Source: Paucimonas lemoignei
GTDB taxonomy: Bacteria > Pseudomonadota > Gammaproteobacteria > Burkholderiales > Burkholderiaceae_D
DNA length: 64,000 bases
NCBI RefSeq assembly: GCF_004342585.1
Contig: NZ_SLZQ01000007.1
Coordinates: 1 to 64,000, forward strand
Direction of reading: 5' to 3'
The notes under the pieces: model-generated
Told to the model about the DNA's origin: nothing
The model's input: only the letters and a program-made list of their open reading frames with translations
The model's database searches: none
Part shown: piece after piece, positions 8,596 to 16,870 of the stretch
Position numbering within the stretch: position 1 is the first letter of the stretch
Layout of the letters: each line of letters starts with the position of its first letter
Program-made: the position numbers and the translations under genes

Positions 8596-10032
8596 ATGCG
8601 TCGCGCCACTAAAATCGTTGCTACTATCGGCCCAGTCTCGAGCGACCTGGATACCTTGACCCGCATGATCGCCGCCGGCGTCGACGTGGTACGCCTGAAT
8701 TTCTCGCACGGTAAGGCGCAAGACCATATCGAGCGAGCCCGGCTGGTGCGCGAAGCCGCGCAAGCCTGTGGCCGCGAAGTGGCGATCATGGCTGACCTGC
8801 AAGGACCGAAGATCCGCGTCGGCAAATTCGAGCATGGCAAGATCATGCTGGAAAAGGGCGCCAAGTTCATCCTCGATGCCAATTGCGAGCTGGGCAACCA
8901 GGACTGCGTCGGCCTCGATTACAAGGAATTGCCGCGCGACCTGAAAGCGCATGACGTGCTGCTGTTGAACGATGGCTTGATTGTGCTGGTGGTCGACAAG
9001 GTGGCCGGCAGCGCCATTCACACGACCGTGAAAATCGGCGGCGAGCTATCCAACAACAAGGGCATCAACCGCCAGGGCGGCGGCTTGTCTGCGCCGGCGC
9101 TGACGGCCAAGGACATGGAAGACATCAAGACCGCGATGTCGATCCAGGCCGATTACGTCGCCGTATCCTTCCCGAAGAACGATTCCGACATGATCATGGC
9201 GCGCCAGTTGGCTAACATCGCCGGCGAGCCGTACAAGCATAAGCCGATGATGATCGCCAAGATCGAGCGGGCCGAGGCGATTCCAGCTTTGCAGGAAATC
9301 CTCGACGCCTCCGACGGCATCATGGTGGCGCGTGGCGACCTCGCGGTGGAAGTCGGCAATGCTGCCGTGCCGGCGCTGCAAAAGCGCATGATCAAGATGG
9401 CGCGCGCTTCCAACAAGCTGGCAATCACTGCCACGCAAATGATGGAATCGATGATCGTCAATGCGATTCCGACCCGCGCGGAAGTATCGGACGTGGCGAA
9501 TGCCGTCCTCGATGGCACCGACGCGGTGATGACGTCGGCAGAGACAGCTGCTGGCCGTTATCCGGTGGAAACTGTGGAAGCCATGGCGGCGATTTGCCTG
9601 GAAGCGGAAAAATCGGAACAGTCGACGCTGGATGCGGATTTTCTCAATAAGACTTTTACCCGGATCGACCAATCGATCGCTTACGGCGCCTTGTTCACTG
9701 CGCATCATTTGCGCGTGAAGGCTATCGTAGCCTTGACCGAATCCGGTTCGACGGCGCTCTGGATGAGCCGTTACCGGATCGATATCCCGATCCTGGCCAT
9801 GACGCATATCCTGGGCACGCAGCGCAAGGCATCGCTGTTCCGCAATGTGCAAACCTTTGAAATGCCGCATTCGCTGGATAGCGAGATCGTCATGAAAGCC
9901 GCGCAAGATTTGCTTCTTGCCAAGGGCCTGGTGCAAAAAGGTGACATGATCGTGGTCACCTGGGGTGAGCCGATGGGACAGGTCGGCGGCACCAATGCCC
10001 TGAAGATCATGCGGGTCGGGGAAAACGGATAA
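8596..10032 (+). CDS. pyk: Pyruvate kinase
   Basis: 478-residue enzyme transferring phosphate from phosphoenolpyruvate to ADP, the final glycolytic step. TKIVATIGPVS at the start, the substrate-binding MIAKIERAEA with its catalytic lysine, MVARGDLAVE and MTSAETAAGRYP are all present. Its length fits the AMP-type (PykA-like) proteobacterial enzyme, but I cannot distinguish allosteric type by eye. The ribosome site before ATG 8596 is poor, so the start is supported mainly by homology. It sits between pgk and fba. Confidence 0.95.
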   Translation: MRRATKIVATIGPVSSDLDTLTRMIAAGVDVVRLNFSHGKAQDHIERARLVREAAQACGREVAIMADLQGPKIRVGKFEHGKIMLEKGAKFILDANCELGNQDCVGLDYKELPRDLKAHDVLLLNDGLIVLVVDKVAGSAIHTTVKIGGELSNNKGINRQGGGLSAPALTAKDMEDIKTAMSIQADYVAVSFPKNDSDMIMARQLANIAGEPYKHKPMMIAKIERAEAIPALQEILDASDGIMVARGDLAVEVGNAAVPALQKRMIKMARASNKLAITATQMMESMIVNAIPTRAEVSDVANAVLDGTDAVMTSAETAAGRYPVETVEAMAAICLEAEKSEQSTLDADFLNKTFTRIDQSIAYGALFTAHHLRVKAIVALTESGSTALWMSRYRIDIPILAMTHILGTQRKASLFRNVQTFEMPHSLDSEIVMKAAQDLLLAKGLVQKGDMIVVTWGEPMGQVGGTNALKIMRVGENG

Positions 10033-10033
10033 C

Positions 10034-10061
10034 ACTGCGTGGATAGAACTGCGCGGATAAA
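10034..10061. repeat. Short imperfect tandem repeat between pyk and fba
   Basis: Two 14-base units, ACTGCGTGGATAGA and ACTGCGCGGATAAA, lie directly after the pyk stop. They are too short to imply a function and are recorded for completeness. Confidence 0.4.
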
Positions 10062-10098
10062 ACTTATTACTATTATTTGATTATTTTGGAGAACTGAC

Positions 10099-11163
10099 AT
10101 GCCACTCGTATCGATGCGCCAATTGCTCGACCATGCCGCTGAAAACGGCTATGGTCTGCCTGCGTTCAACGTCAACAACCTGGAGCAGGTTACCGCCATC
10201 ATGCAGGCAGCCGATGAAGTCGGCGCGCCGGTCATCATGCAAGCCTCCGCTGGCGCCCGCAAGTATGCCGGCGAAGCCTTCCTGCGCCACCTGATCGAAG
10301 CTGCCGTCGAGGCCTATCCGCATATCCCGGTGGTGATGCACCAGGACCATGGCCAGTCGCCGGCAGTTTGCATGGCCGCGATCAAGTCCGGTTTCACTTC
10401 GGTCATGATGGATGGTTCGCTGATGGAAGACGGCAAGTCGGTGGCCAGCTATGAATACAACGTCGAGGTCTCGCGTGAAGTGGTGAAGTTCTCCCACTCT
10501 ATCGGCGTGACCGTGGAAGCCGAACTGGGCGTCTTGGGTTCGCTGGAAACCATGAAGGGCGACAAGGAAGACGGCCACGGCGCCGAAGGCACCATGACCC
10601 GCGAACAGTTGCTGACCGACGTGGCCCAGGCGGCGGACTTCGTCAAGCAAACCCAGTGCGACGCCCTGGCGATCGCCATCGGCACTTCGCACGGCGCTTA
10701 CAAATTCTCGCGCAAGCCGACCGGCGATATCCTGGCCATCGAGCGCATCAAGGAAATCCATCAGCGCATCCCGAACACGCACCTGGTGATGCACGGTTCG
10801 TCTTCCGTGCCGCAGGAATTGCTGGCCGAGATCCGCGAATTCGGCGGTGACATGAAGGAAACCTACGGCGTGCCGGTCGAGGAAATCCAGGAAGGCATCA
10901 AGCACGGCGTGCGCAAGATTAATATCGATACCGATATCCGTCTGGCGATGACTGCTGCGATTCGTCGCTTCTTCGTGCAGAATCCGTCGAAGTTCGACCC
11001 GCGCGAATACCTGAAGCCGGCCCGCGAAGCCGCCAAGGAAATCTGCAAGGCGCGCTATCTGGCATTCGGCTGCGAAGGCCAGGCTGCCAAGATCAAGCCG
11101 ATCACTCTCGAGAAGATGGCCGAGAAGTACAAGAAAGGCGAACTGACGCAGATCGTACAGTAA
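10099..11163 (+). CDS. fba: Fructose-bisphosphate aldolase, class II
   Basis: 354-residue zinc-dependent aldolase cleaving fructose 1,6-bisphosphate to dihydroxyacetone phosphate and glyceraldehyde 3-phosphate, or the reverse. Zinc and active-site segments are [21 protein letters not shown] and MHGSSS. The length and sequence fit the Calvin-cycle-related subgroup of class II aldolases common in betaproteobacteria. A clear TTGGAG site precedes ATG 10099. It is followed by a long hairpin and then purC. Confidence 0.95.
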   Translation: MPLVSMRQLLDHAAENGYGLPAFNVNNLEQVTAIMQAADEVGAPVIMQASAGARKYAGEAFLRHLIEAAVEAYPHIPVVMHQDHGQSPAVCMAAIKSGFTSVMMDGSLMEDGKSVASYEYNVEVSREVVKFSHSIGVTVEAELGVLGSLETMKGDKEDGHGAEGTMTREQLLTDVAQAADFVKQTQCDALAIAIGTSHGAYKFSRKPTGDILAIERIKEIHQRIPNTHLVMHGSSSVPQELLAEIREFGGDMKETYGVPVEEIQEGIKHGVRKINIDTDIRLAMTAAIRRFFVQNPSKFDPREYLKPAREAAKEICKARYLAFGCEGQAAKIKPITLEKMAEKYKKGELTQIVQ

Positions 11164-11199
11164 GAGAAAGTAGGGCGGACTATCATTCGCCTTGCCATA

Positions 11200-11262
11200 C
11201 GGCGGATCACCCATGGGACGGCGAAATAGCCGTTTCATGGCGATCCGCCGAAAATGTTTTTA
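11200..11262 (+). terminator. Long multi-tier hairpin between fba and purC
   Basis: A 9-bp outer stem (CGGCGGATC at 11200-11208 with GATCCGCCG at 11242-11250) encloses CCATG/CATGG and ACGGC/GCCGT pairs around a GAAATA loop, giving one extended stem of about 51 bases. AAAATGTTTTTA follows, so it can act as the fba terminator. Its end lies only about 10 bases before the purC start, so it may also affect purC translation or read-through. Confidence 0.65.
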
Positions 11263-11272
11263 GAAGATACCC

Positions 11273-12169
11273 ATGAACAGCCTCTACCAATCCAGCATCA
11301 CTTCCCTGAAACTCCTCGGCCGCGGCAAGGTGCGCGACAACTACGCAGTCGGCGAAGACAAGATCCTGATTGTCACCACCGACCGTCTGTCGGCCTTCGA
11401 CGTGGTGATGAATGAACCGATTCCCGGCAAGGGCAAGGTCTTGAACCAGATGTCCGATTTCTGGTTCAGCAAGCTTGGCGACATCGTCCCCAACCACCTG
11501 ACCGGCATTGCGCCGGAAACCGTGGTGGCGCCGGAAGAAGTCGAGCAGGTGCGCGGCAGGGCGGTGGTGGCCAAGCGCTTGAAGCCGATCCTGGTGGAAG
11601 CGGTGGTACGTGGCTATATCATTGGTTCGGGATGGAAGGATTACCAGGCGACTGGCTCCATTTGCGGCATTCCGCTGCCGGCCGGCTTGCAACAAGCCGA
11701 CAAGCTGGCCCAGCCGATCTTCACGCCGGCGGCCAAGGCCGACATCGGCGAGCACGATGAAAACATCAGCTTTGAGGAAATGGAAAAGCGCATCGGCAAA
11801 GAATTGGCCGAGAAGATGCGCGATATCAGCATCAAGCTGTACCAGACCGCCGCCGATTACGCCGCCACGCGCGGCATCATCATCGCTGATACCAAGTTCG
11901 AGTTCGGCCTGGATGAAAACGGCGTGCTGCATCTGATGGATGAAGTGCTGACCGCCGATTCCTCGCGTTTCTGGCCGGCGGATTCCTATGCGCCGGGCAT
12001 GTCGCCGCCGTCTTTCGACAAGCAATTCGTGCGCGATTACCTCGAAACGCTGAAGGACTGGAACAAGACCGCGCCGGCACCAGCCCTGCCGCAGGATGTC
12101 ATCGAAAAAACCGGCGCCAAGTATCGTGAAGCACTGGAGCGCCTGACCGGCGAAACCCTGAAAGATTAA
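11273..12169 (+). CDS. purC: Phosphoribosylaminoimidazole-succinocarboxamide synthase
   Basis: 298 residues. It joins CAIR and aspartate with ATP to form SAICAR in de novo purine synthesis. GRGKVRDNY (17-25), TTDRLSAFD and the [12 protein letters not shown] block are family signatures; the length matches the roughly 295-residue form. First of the tight purC-purE-purK run; the purE ATG lies 9 bases after its stop. The fba hairpin directly upstream is a possible control element. Confidence 0.96.
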   Translation: MNSLYQSSITSLKLLGRGKVRDNYAVGEDKILIVTTDRLSAFDVVMNEPIPGKGKVLNQMSDFWFSKLGDIVPNHLTGIAPETVVAPEEVEQVRGRAVVAKRLKPILVEAVVRGYIIGSGWKDYQATGSICGIPLPAGLQQADKLAQPIFTPAAKADIGEHDENISFEEMEKRIGKELAEKMRDISIKLYQTAADYAATRGIIIADTKFEFGLDENGVLHLMDEVLTADSSRFWPADSYAPGMSPPSFDKQFVRDYLETLKDWNKTAPAPALPQDVIEKTGAKYREALERLTGETLKD

Positions 12170-12178
12170 GAGTACGTC

Positions 12179-12682
12179 ATGTCTGAACAAGCAAAAGCGG
12201 CGCCCCTGGTTGGCGTGGTAATGGGGTCTTCCTCGGATTGGGAAGTGATGCAACATGCCGTGGCGATGCTGAAGGATTTCGGCGTGCCCTTCGAAGCGCA
12301 GGTGATTTCCGCGCACCGCATGCCGGATCAGATGTTCGAATATGCCGAGACAGCGCGTCAGCGCGGCCTGCGTGCAATCATCGCCGGTGCCGGCGGCGCA
12401 GCGCACTTGCCGGGCATGCTGGCAGCGAAGACGATCGTGCCGGTGCTTGGCGTGCCGGTGCCATCGAAGTATCTGCGCGGCGAGGACTCGCTGCTGTCGA
12501 TCGTGCAGATGCCCAAGGGGGTTCCGGTGTCCACCTTTGCCATCGGCGAAGCGGGCGCCGCCAATGCCGCGCTGACGGCCATCGCCATCCTGGCCACCAC
12601 GGATGATGCGCTGGCTGCCCGTCTGCAGGAATTCCGCGCCAAGCAGACCCAGGCTGCGCAAGCCATGAGCTTGCCGGTATGA
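12179..12682 (+). CDS. purE: N5-carboxyaminoimidazole ribonucleotide mutase
   Basis: 167-residue class I PurE that converts N5-CAIR, made by PurK, to CAIR. The nucleotide-binding [10 protein letters not shown] near the N-terminus, SAHRMPDQM and [12 protein letters not shown] are diagnostic. The stop overlaps the purK start in ATGA (12679-12682), so the two consecutive enzymes are translationally coupled. An unstable intermediate passes between them. Confidence 0.96.
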   Translation: MSEQAKAAPLVGVVMGSSSDWEVMQHAVAMLKDFGVPFEAQVISAHRMPDQMFEYAETARQRGLRAIIAGAGGAAHLPGMLAAKTIVPVLGVPVPSKYLRGEDSLLSIVQMPKGVPVSTFAIGEAGAANAALTAIAILATTDDALAARLQEFRAKQTQAAQAMSLPV

Positions 12683-13881
12683 GCGAGCAGAAACCTCCCT
12701 TCGTGCCGTCGGCGACGCCGCCGACCTGGCTGGGCGTCATGGGCGGCGGCCAGCTCGGCCGCATGTTCGTGCATGCCGCGCAAGCCATGGGCTTCAAGGT
12801 GGCAGTGCTGGAGCCGGCGCGCGATTGCCCGGCCGGGCAGGCCGCCGATTACCTGCTGTCCGCCAGCTACACCGACCCGGTCGCGCTGAACCAGCTGGCT
12901 GGCCTGTGTGCGGCAGTCACCACCGAATTCGAGAACGTGCCGGCGCAAAGCCTGGCACAACTGGCCGCGCACAGCTTTGTCGCGCCTGCCGCGGCAAATG
13001 TGTCGATCGCGCAGGATCGCGTCGCCGAGAAGCGCTTCTTTACCGAATGCGCCGCCACTTCGCATGTGCTGCCGGCGCCGCACAAGGTGATCGAGAACGA
13101 AGCCGATATCGATGCCATTCCTGACGATCTATTTCCGGGCATCCTGAAAACGGCCCGTCTCGGCTACGACGGCAAGGGCCAGGTGCGCGTGCGCTCGCGC
13201 GATGAAGCACGCAAGGCTTTCCAGGACATGCGCAGCGTCGTCTGCGTGCTGGAGAAAATGCTGCCGCTGGCCTATGAAGTCTCGGTGCTGGCCGCGCGCG
13301 GCGCCGATGGCGAATCGGCGGTGTATCCGATCGCCGAGAACGTGCATCGCGACGGCATCCTGTTTTCCACCACGGTGCCGGGGCCGAATGTGTCTGCAGA
13401 ATGCGCACGCCGTGCCCAGCATGCCGCGCTGGCGATCATCGGCAAGATGGAATACGTCGGCGTGCTGTGCATCGAATTTTTCGTGCTGCAGGATGGTTCG
13501 CTGGTGGTCAACGAGATGGCGCCGCGTCCGCACAACAGCGGCCACTACACGATCGATGCCTGCATCACCAGCCAGTTCGCGCAACAGGCCCGCGCCATGG
13601 CGAAGCTGCCGCTGGGCGATGTGCGCCAGCATTCACCAGCAGTGATGCTCAATATCCTCGGCGATATCTGGTTCGAGAATGGTAGCCCGGGTAGCGACAT
13701 GCCACGCGAGCCTGCCTGGGACAAGGTGCTGGCGCTGCCGGGTGCAAACCTGCACCTCTACGGCAAGGACGATCCGCGCCGTGGTCGCAAGATGGGACAC
13801 GTGACTTTCGTGGCGCCGACTCTGACAGAAGCGCAGGAAAATTTCGCCTGTGCCTGCCGCATTCTCGGCATTCCGCTTTAA
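12679..13881 (+). CDS. purK: 5-(carboxyamino)imidazole ribonucleotide synthase
   Basis: 400-residue ATP-grasp enzyme forming N5-CAIR from AIR, bicarbonate and [15 protein letters not shown] near the N-terminus, [11 protein letters not shown] in the ATP-grasp region and [13 protein letters not shown] towards the C-terminus are standard motifs. Its start overlaps the purE stop. sua5 begins 11 bases after its stop, so the run purC-purE-purK-sua5 is probably one operon. Confidence 0.96.
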   Translation: MSEQKPPFVPSATPPTWLGVMGGGQLGRMFVHAAQAMGFKVAVLEPARDCPAGQAADYLLSASYTDPVALNQLAGLCAAVTTEFENVPAQSLAQLAAHSFVAPAAANVSIAQDRVAEKRFFTECAATSHVLPAPHKVIENEADIDAIPDDLFPGILKTARLGYDGKGQVRVRSRDEARKAFQDMRSVVCVLEKMLPLAYEVSVLAARGADGESAVYPIAENVHRDGILFSTTVPGPNVSAECARRAQHAALAIIGKMEYVGVLCIEFFVLQDGSLVVNEMAPRPHNSGHYTIDACITSQFAQQARAMAKLPLGDVRQHSPAVMLNILGDIWFENGSPGSDMPREPAWDKVLALPGANLHLYGKDDPRRGRKMGHVTFVAPTLTEAQENFACACRILGIPL

Positions 13882-13892
13882 GGTTTTCCGCG

Positions 13893-14936
13893 ATGTCTGA
13901 CATTTCCCTCGATCGCAAGGCGATTGACGCTGCCGCCCGTTTGCTCGAGGAGGGCAAGCTGGTGGCCTTTCCGACCGAGACGGTGTATGGCCTCGGCGCC
14001 GATGCGGAAAATCCCCACGCCGTCGCGGCGATCTATGCCGCCAAGGGACGTCCCGCCAATCATCCGGTGATCGTGCATCTGGCGCCGGAAGGCGATGTCC
14101 GTTACTGGGCTACCGATATTCCCGCCGAAGCGAGAAAGCTGATCGATGCTTTCTGGCCCGGCCCGTTGACCCTGATTCTCAAGCGCGCTGCACATATTCC
14201 GGATGCGGTATCGGGTGGCCAGGATAGCATCGGTCTGCGCTGTCCTTCGCACCCGGTGGCGCAAGCACTACTGCGTGAATTCAAGGGCGGCTGGGGCGGC
14301 CTGGCGGCGCCTTCTGCCAACAAGTTCGGCCATGTCAGTCCGACTACCGCGCGCCACGTGCGCGATGAATTCGGTGAACCGCAGGCAGACCAGGGACCGC
14401 TGGCTGCGATTCTCGATGGCGGGCAAAGCGATGTCGGCATCGAATCGACGATCCTCGATCTGTCGCGCATGGCCAGCCATGGCCCTGTGCTGCTGCGTCC
14501 GGGACATATCTCGCCCCAGCAGATCGCCGAAGTCATCGGCCGCATGCCGGCCTTGCCGGATGCTGCCGCACCGCGTGCTTCCGGCACGCTGGAGGCGCAT
14601 TATGCGCCGGCTACGCCGGTGGCACTGGTGCAGTCGCAAGAGCTCGCCGAGACCGTGCGCCAGTTGGGGAATAACAGTAAGCGTGCAGCGGTAATGCGGC
14701 GTGGCAGCGGTGAATTGGCAGGTGCATCCGCACAGCTCGCATTGCCTGACGAGCCCGTGGCCTATGCGCACGGATTGTATGCCGGCTTGCGCGAACTGGA
14801 TGCCGCCGGCGCCGATATTATCCTCATCGAAGCCCCGCCGACGGATGCCGCATGGCAGGGGGTCAACGACCGCTTGCGCCGCGCCGCCTTCGATTCCGCC
14901 GGAGTGCTGGCAAGCCTGGTACAAAAAACAAGCTAG
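13893..14936 (+). CDS. L-threonylcarbamoyladenylate synthase (Sua5/TsaC)
   Basis: 347 residues. It makes threonylcarbamoyl-AMP from threonine, bicarbonate and ATP for the t6A37 modification of ANN-decoding tRNAs. The YrdC domain occupies about 10-205, with VAFPTETVYGLGA and a downstream SANKFGHVSPT block. The extra C-terminal Sua5 domain (about 215-345) makes it the longer Sua5 type rather than the short TsaC/YrdC. A second t6A-related gene, tcdA, lies at 23713. It ends the purine operon before a bidirectional terminator. Confidence 0.92.
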   Translation: MSDISLDRKAIDAAARLLEEGKLVAFPTETVYGLGADAENPHAVAAIYAAKGRPANHPVIVHLAPEGDVRYWATDIPAEARKLIDAFWPGPLTLILKRAAHIPDAVSGGQDSIGLRCPSHPVAQALLREFKGGWGGLAAPSANKFGHVSPTTARHVRDEFGEPQADQGPLAAILDGGQSDVGIESTILDLSRMASHGPVLLRPGHISPQQIAEVIGRMPALPDAAAPRASGTLEAHYAPATPVALVQSQELAETVRQLGNNSKRAAVMRRGSGELAGASAQLALPDEPVAYAHGLYAGLRELDAAGADIILIEAPPTDAAWQGVNDRLRRAAFDSAGVLASLVQKTS

Positions 14937-15033
14937 CGTCGCTAACGAAACCGGCGCTGCAATATGACTGGCGTTGGACAATGCTGTGGCGATAGCAAGG
15001 AATGCCGTCTACTATCTGTTTTGTATTCGCAAG

Positions 15034-15068
15034 AATAGGGCGCATTGAGTTGCGCCCTATTTCATTTT
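15034..15068. terminator. Bidirectional terminator between sua5 and the GPL-repeat gene
   Basis: A perfect 11-bp stem, AATAGGGCGCA (15034-15044) with TGCGCCCTATT (15051-15061), has a 6-base loop and TCATTTT afterwards. The genes on either side converge here, so it can serve both. Confidence 0.85.
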
Positions 15069-15102
15069 CATCGACTGACTTCGCTTGATATAACGGCTTG
15101 AT

Positions 15103-16497
15103 CTACCAAGTCAGAGCTTGCTGATGCACGCCGGTGACATTGAAGGTCTTGTTGCCGGTGACAGCGTTGGTGCGGCGCGGTGCGAACAGCGTCGAGTCAG
15201 TGTACGAACCGCCGGTGACCTTGGTCTGGAAGCCGCTTCCCGTCACATGCAGCAGGTAGCCGCACATGTCGTAGCCGGTGTAGAACGGCGCCTTGACGAC
15301 GACCTTGACCACGTCATTTTTCTTCGCGCGGAACACGGCAAAGTCCTGATAGCCGACTGGCGTGCCGCCATACAGCGCCGACGCGGTATTCACGGTAAAT
15401 TTCTTGGTCGGGCTGCCGAACCATGTGGCGGCGTTCGTCGATGAATTAAACGTATTGCCCGTGTCGGCCTTGATGTACACATCGAAGTCGAGTTCGGCGT
15501 ACGCATTCGTGTTGGTCAGCACGATCGAGACGAACTGGTCGTATTTCGACTTGAAATAGAACGTGTGGTTGTCGCTGTTCAGATAGCTCAGCGTGCAGCT
15601 GGGCGAGACGGCATCCACCGAGAACGATGTGTCGTTGACGAAGTTGCTCGGGTTGGCCTGACGGCTCACCAGGTTGGCGCGCGGGTACAGTTCGGACAGG
15701 TCATACTGGCGATAGGTGGCCGGGCTGGCGGTATCGTATTGGACTTCCAGCGTGCGCTTGACCTGGCCATTGGCGATCATGTCGCCGGTGGTGGAGTCGA
15801 TCGACACCAGGCCGGAAGAACCGTAACCCCTGCGTCCAAGCGGACCGAGCGGGCCGAGCGCGCCGAGCGGACCGGCCGGGCCGAGAATGCCCCATACACC
15901 GGAAGGATCCAGTTGATGCGGGAAATCGTTGTAATCGTTCGATTGTTCCTGGTGGGCCGAACCGATCGTTTCGTTCAGATGCGGCATGTCACGGTAGATG
16001 GCTTGTTCCGAGAGCGGGCCATTGGCGCCCAGCGGGCCGGAAGGTCCATATGGCGAAGACGAGCCGAACAGCGAATCGCCATTCCAGAAGTATTTGCCGA
16101 CCCAGGAAGAGTAATTGCTGGGGAACCAGGAGATGCCGCCCCAGGAAAAGGAGCCGCCCCACAGCGGCCCGACCGAACTTAAAGGACCGGTATAGCCCAG
16201 CGGTCCAAGCGGTCCCAGCGCGCTGCCGGCCTGCAGGTAGGTCGACCAGTTGTAGTTCCAGTAATTGGGCTGCGACGCATATCCCGAATAGGTATCGGAA
16301 TAGTCGTAATACATGCGGATGTTGCCCAGCACGTTATTGCCGGTCGAGCCACTGACATCGCTGAAATAAACGTTTGATGAAATGGTGTTGGCGCTTACCA
16401 GCAGACGGCTGCTGTTAACGTCAAATTCGGTGGTCTGCGCCGTGGCGAATGCAGAGGCGACACACAACGCCAACCCTGCGGCAAATTTCTTCTTCAA
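15103..16497 (-). CDS. Secreted protein with collagen-like GPL tripeptide repeats, unknown function
   Basis: 464 residues. The N-terminus (1-20, MKKKFAAGLALCVASAFATA) is a clear Sec signal peptide, so the protein is exported. Three proline/glycine clusters built from GPL/GPS/GPA units lie at about 94-112, 148-162 and 203-221, separated by Trp/Tyr/Ser-rich stretches. The C-terminal half (about 240-464) is Thr/Asn/Val rich and looks like a beta-sandwich domain. No catalytic motif is visible. The gene stands alone, with an AT-rich 373-base region upstream. Similar GPLG tracts occur in some secreted proteins of myxobacteria and other Gram-negatives (from memory), where the role is also unclear. 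The product could be a surface or matrix protein. Confidence 0.75.
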   Translation of the reverse strand: MKKKFAAGLALCVASAFATAQTTEFDVNSSRLLVSANTISSNVYFSDVSGSTGNNVLGNIRMYYDYSDTYSGYASQPNYWNYNWSTYLQAGSALGPLGPLGYTGPLSSVGPLWGGSFSWGGISWFPSNYSSWVGKYFWNGDSLFGSSSPYGPSGPLGANGPLSEQAIYRDMPHLNETIGSAHQEQSNDYNDFPHQLDPSGVWGILGPAGPLGALGPLGPLGRRGYGSSGLVSIDSTTGDMIANGQVKRTLEVQYDTASPATYRQYDLSELYPRANLVSRQANPSNFVNDTSFSVDAVSPSCTLSYLNSDNHTFYFKSKYDQFVSIVLTNTNAYAELDFDVYIKADTGNTFNSSTNAATWFGSPTKKFTVNTASALYGGTPVGYQDFAVFRAKKNDVVKVVVKAPFYTGYDMCGYLLHVTGSGFQTKVTGGSYTDSTLFAPRRTNAVTGNKTFNVTGVHQQALTW

Positions 16498-16701
16498 TTT
16501 TCACTCCCGTATAACACTTTGATTTTTTTGAGTTGCCGCGGCATGTATCCCTGTCGTATAACGGGAGTCGAATTTGTTTTTTATGAAAACAACCGCCACA
16601 GCTTATGTAATTGCCAATAAGCAATTTCCGCGATTGTCTGTAAATAAGCCATATAACGCCAATCAAATGTTTGCATATCAATCATTCATTAAGAAAATAT
16701 C

Positions 16702-16713
16702 TTGACATGTCAA
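16702..16713. promoter_or_regulatory. 12-bp perfect palindrome, possible operator
   Basis: TTGACATGTCAA is a perfect 12-base palindrome in the middle of the divergent region. It contains TTGACA, the -35 consensus, on both strands. Without a good -10 box it could be a regulator site, a promoter element or chance. Confidence 0.35.
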
Positions 16714-16824
16714 AATGGGAAAATGGAATGGGATTCTTTCTTTATTTCCTAAGTTCTGAGATGTCGCCAACATTTCCTTTATAAAAATGTTTGCAAAATA
16801 AATCGTTAATGGGATACTTAATCA

Positions 16825-16846
16825 AAATAGAACAATCGTTCTATTT
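16825..16846. promoter_or_regulatory. Palindromic TetR-type operator candidate in front of fadL
   Basis: Two perfect 9-base arms, AAATAGAAC and GTTCTATTT, flank an AATC centre. The AGAAC-N4-GTTCT layout resembles sites bound by TetR-family regulators of fatty-acid metabolism. It ends 24 bases before the fadL ATG and just upstream of the ribosome site, a position suited to repression of fadL. The regulator itself is not in the window. Confidence 0.55.
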
Positions 16847-16870
16847 CTAAAAAAATTAAGGAGACCTGTT

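Larger units (their letters stand above)
16498..16870. other. AT-rich divergent control region between the GPL-repeat gene and fadL
   Basis: No gene is visible in these 373 bases. The stretch is clearly more AT-rich than its surroundings and holds two palindromes, annotated separately (16702-16713 and 16825-16846). Promoters for both divergent genes must lie here, but I could not assign exact -35/-10 boxes. Confidence 0.6.

Noticed and set aside
10034..10061. 14-base tandem repeat after pyk as a possible regulatory element
   Set aside because: Two imperfect short units with no associated palindrome, T-run or conserved motif; kept only as a minor repeat.
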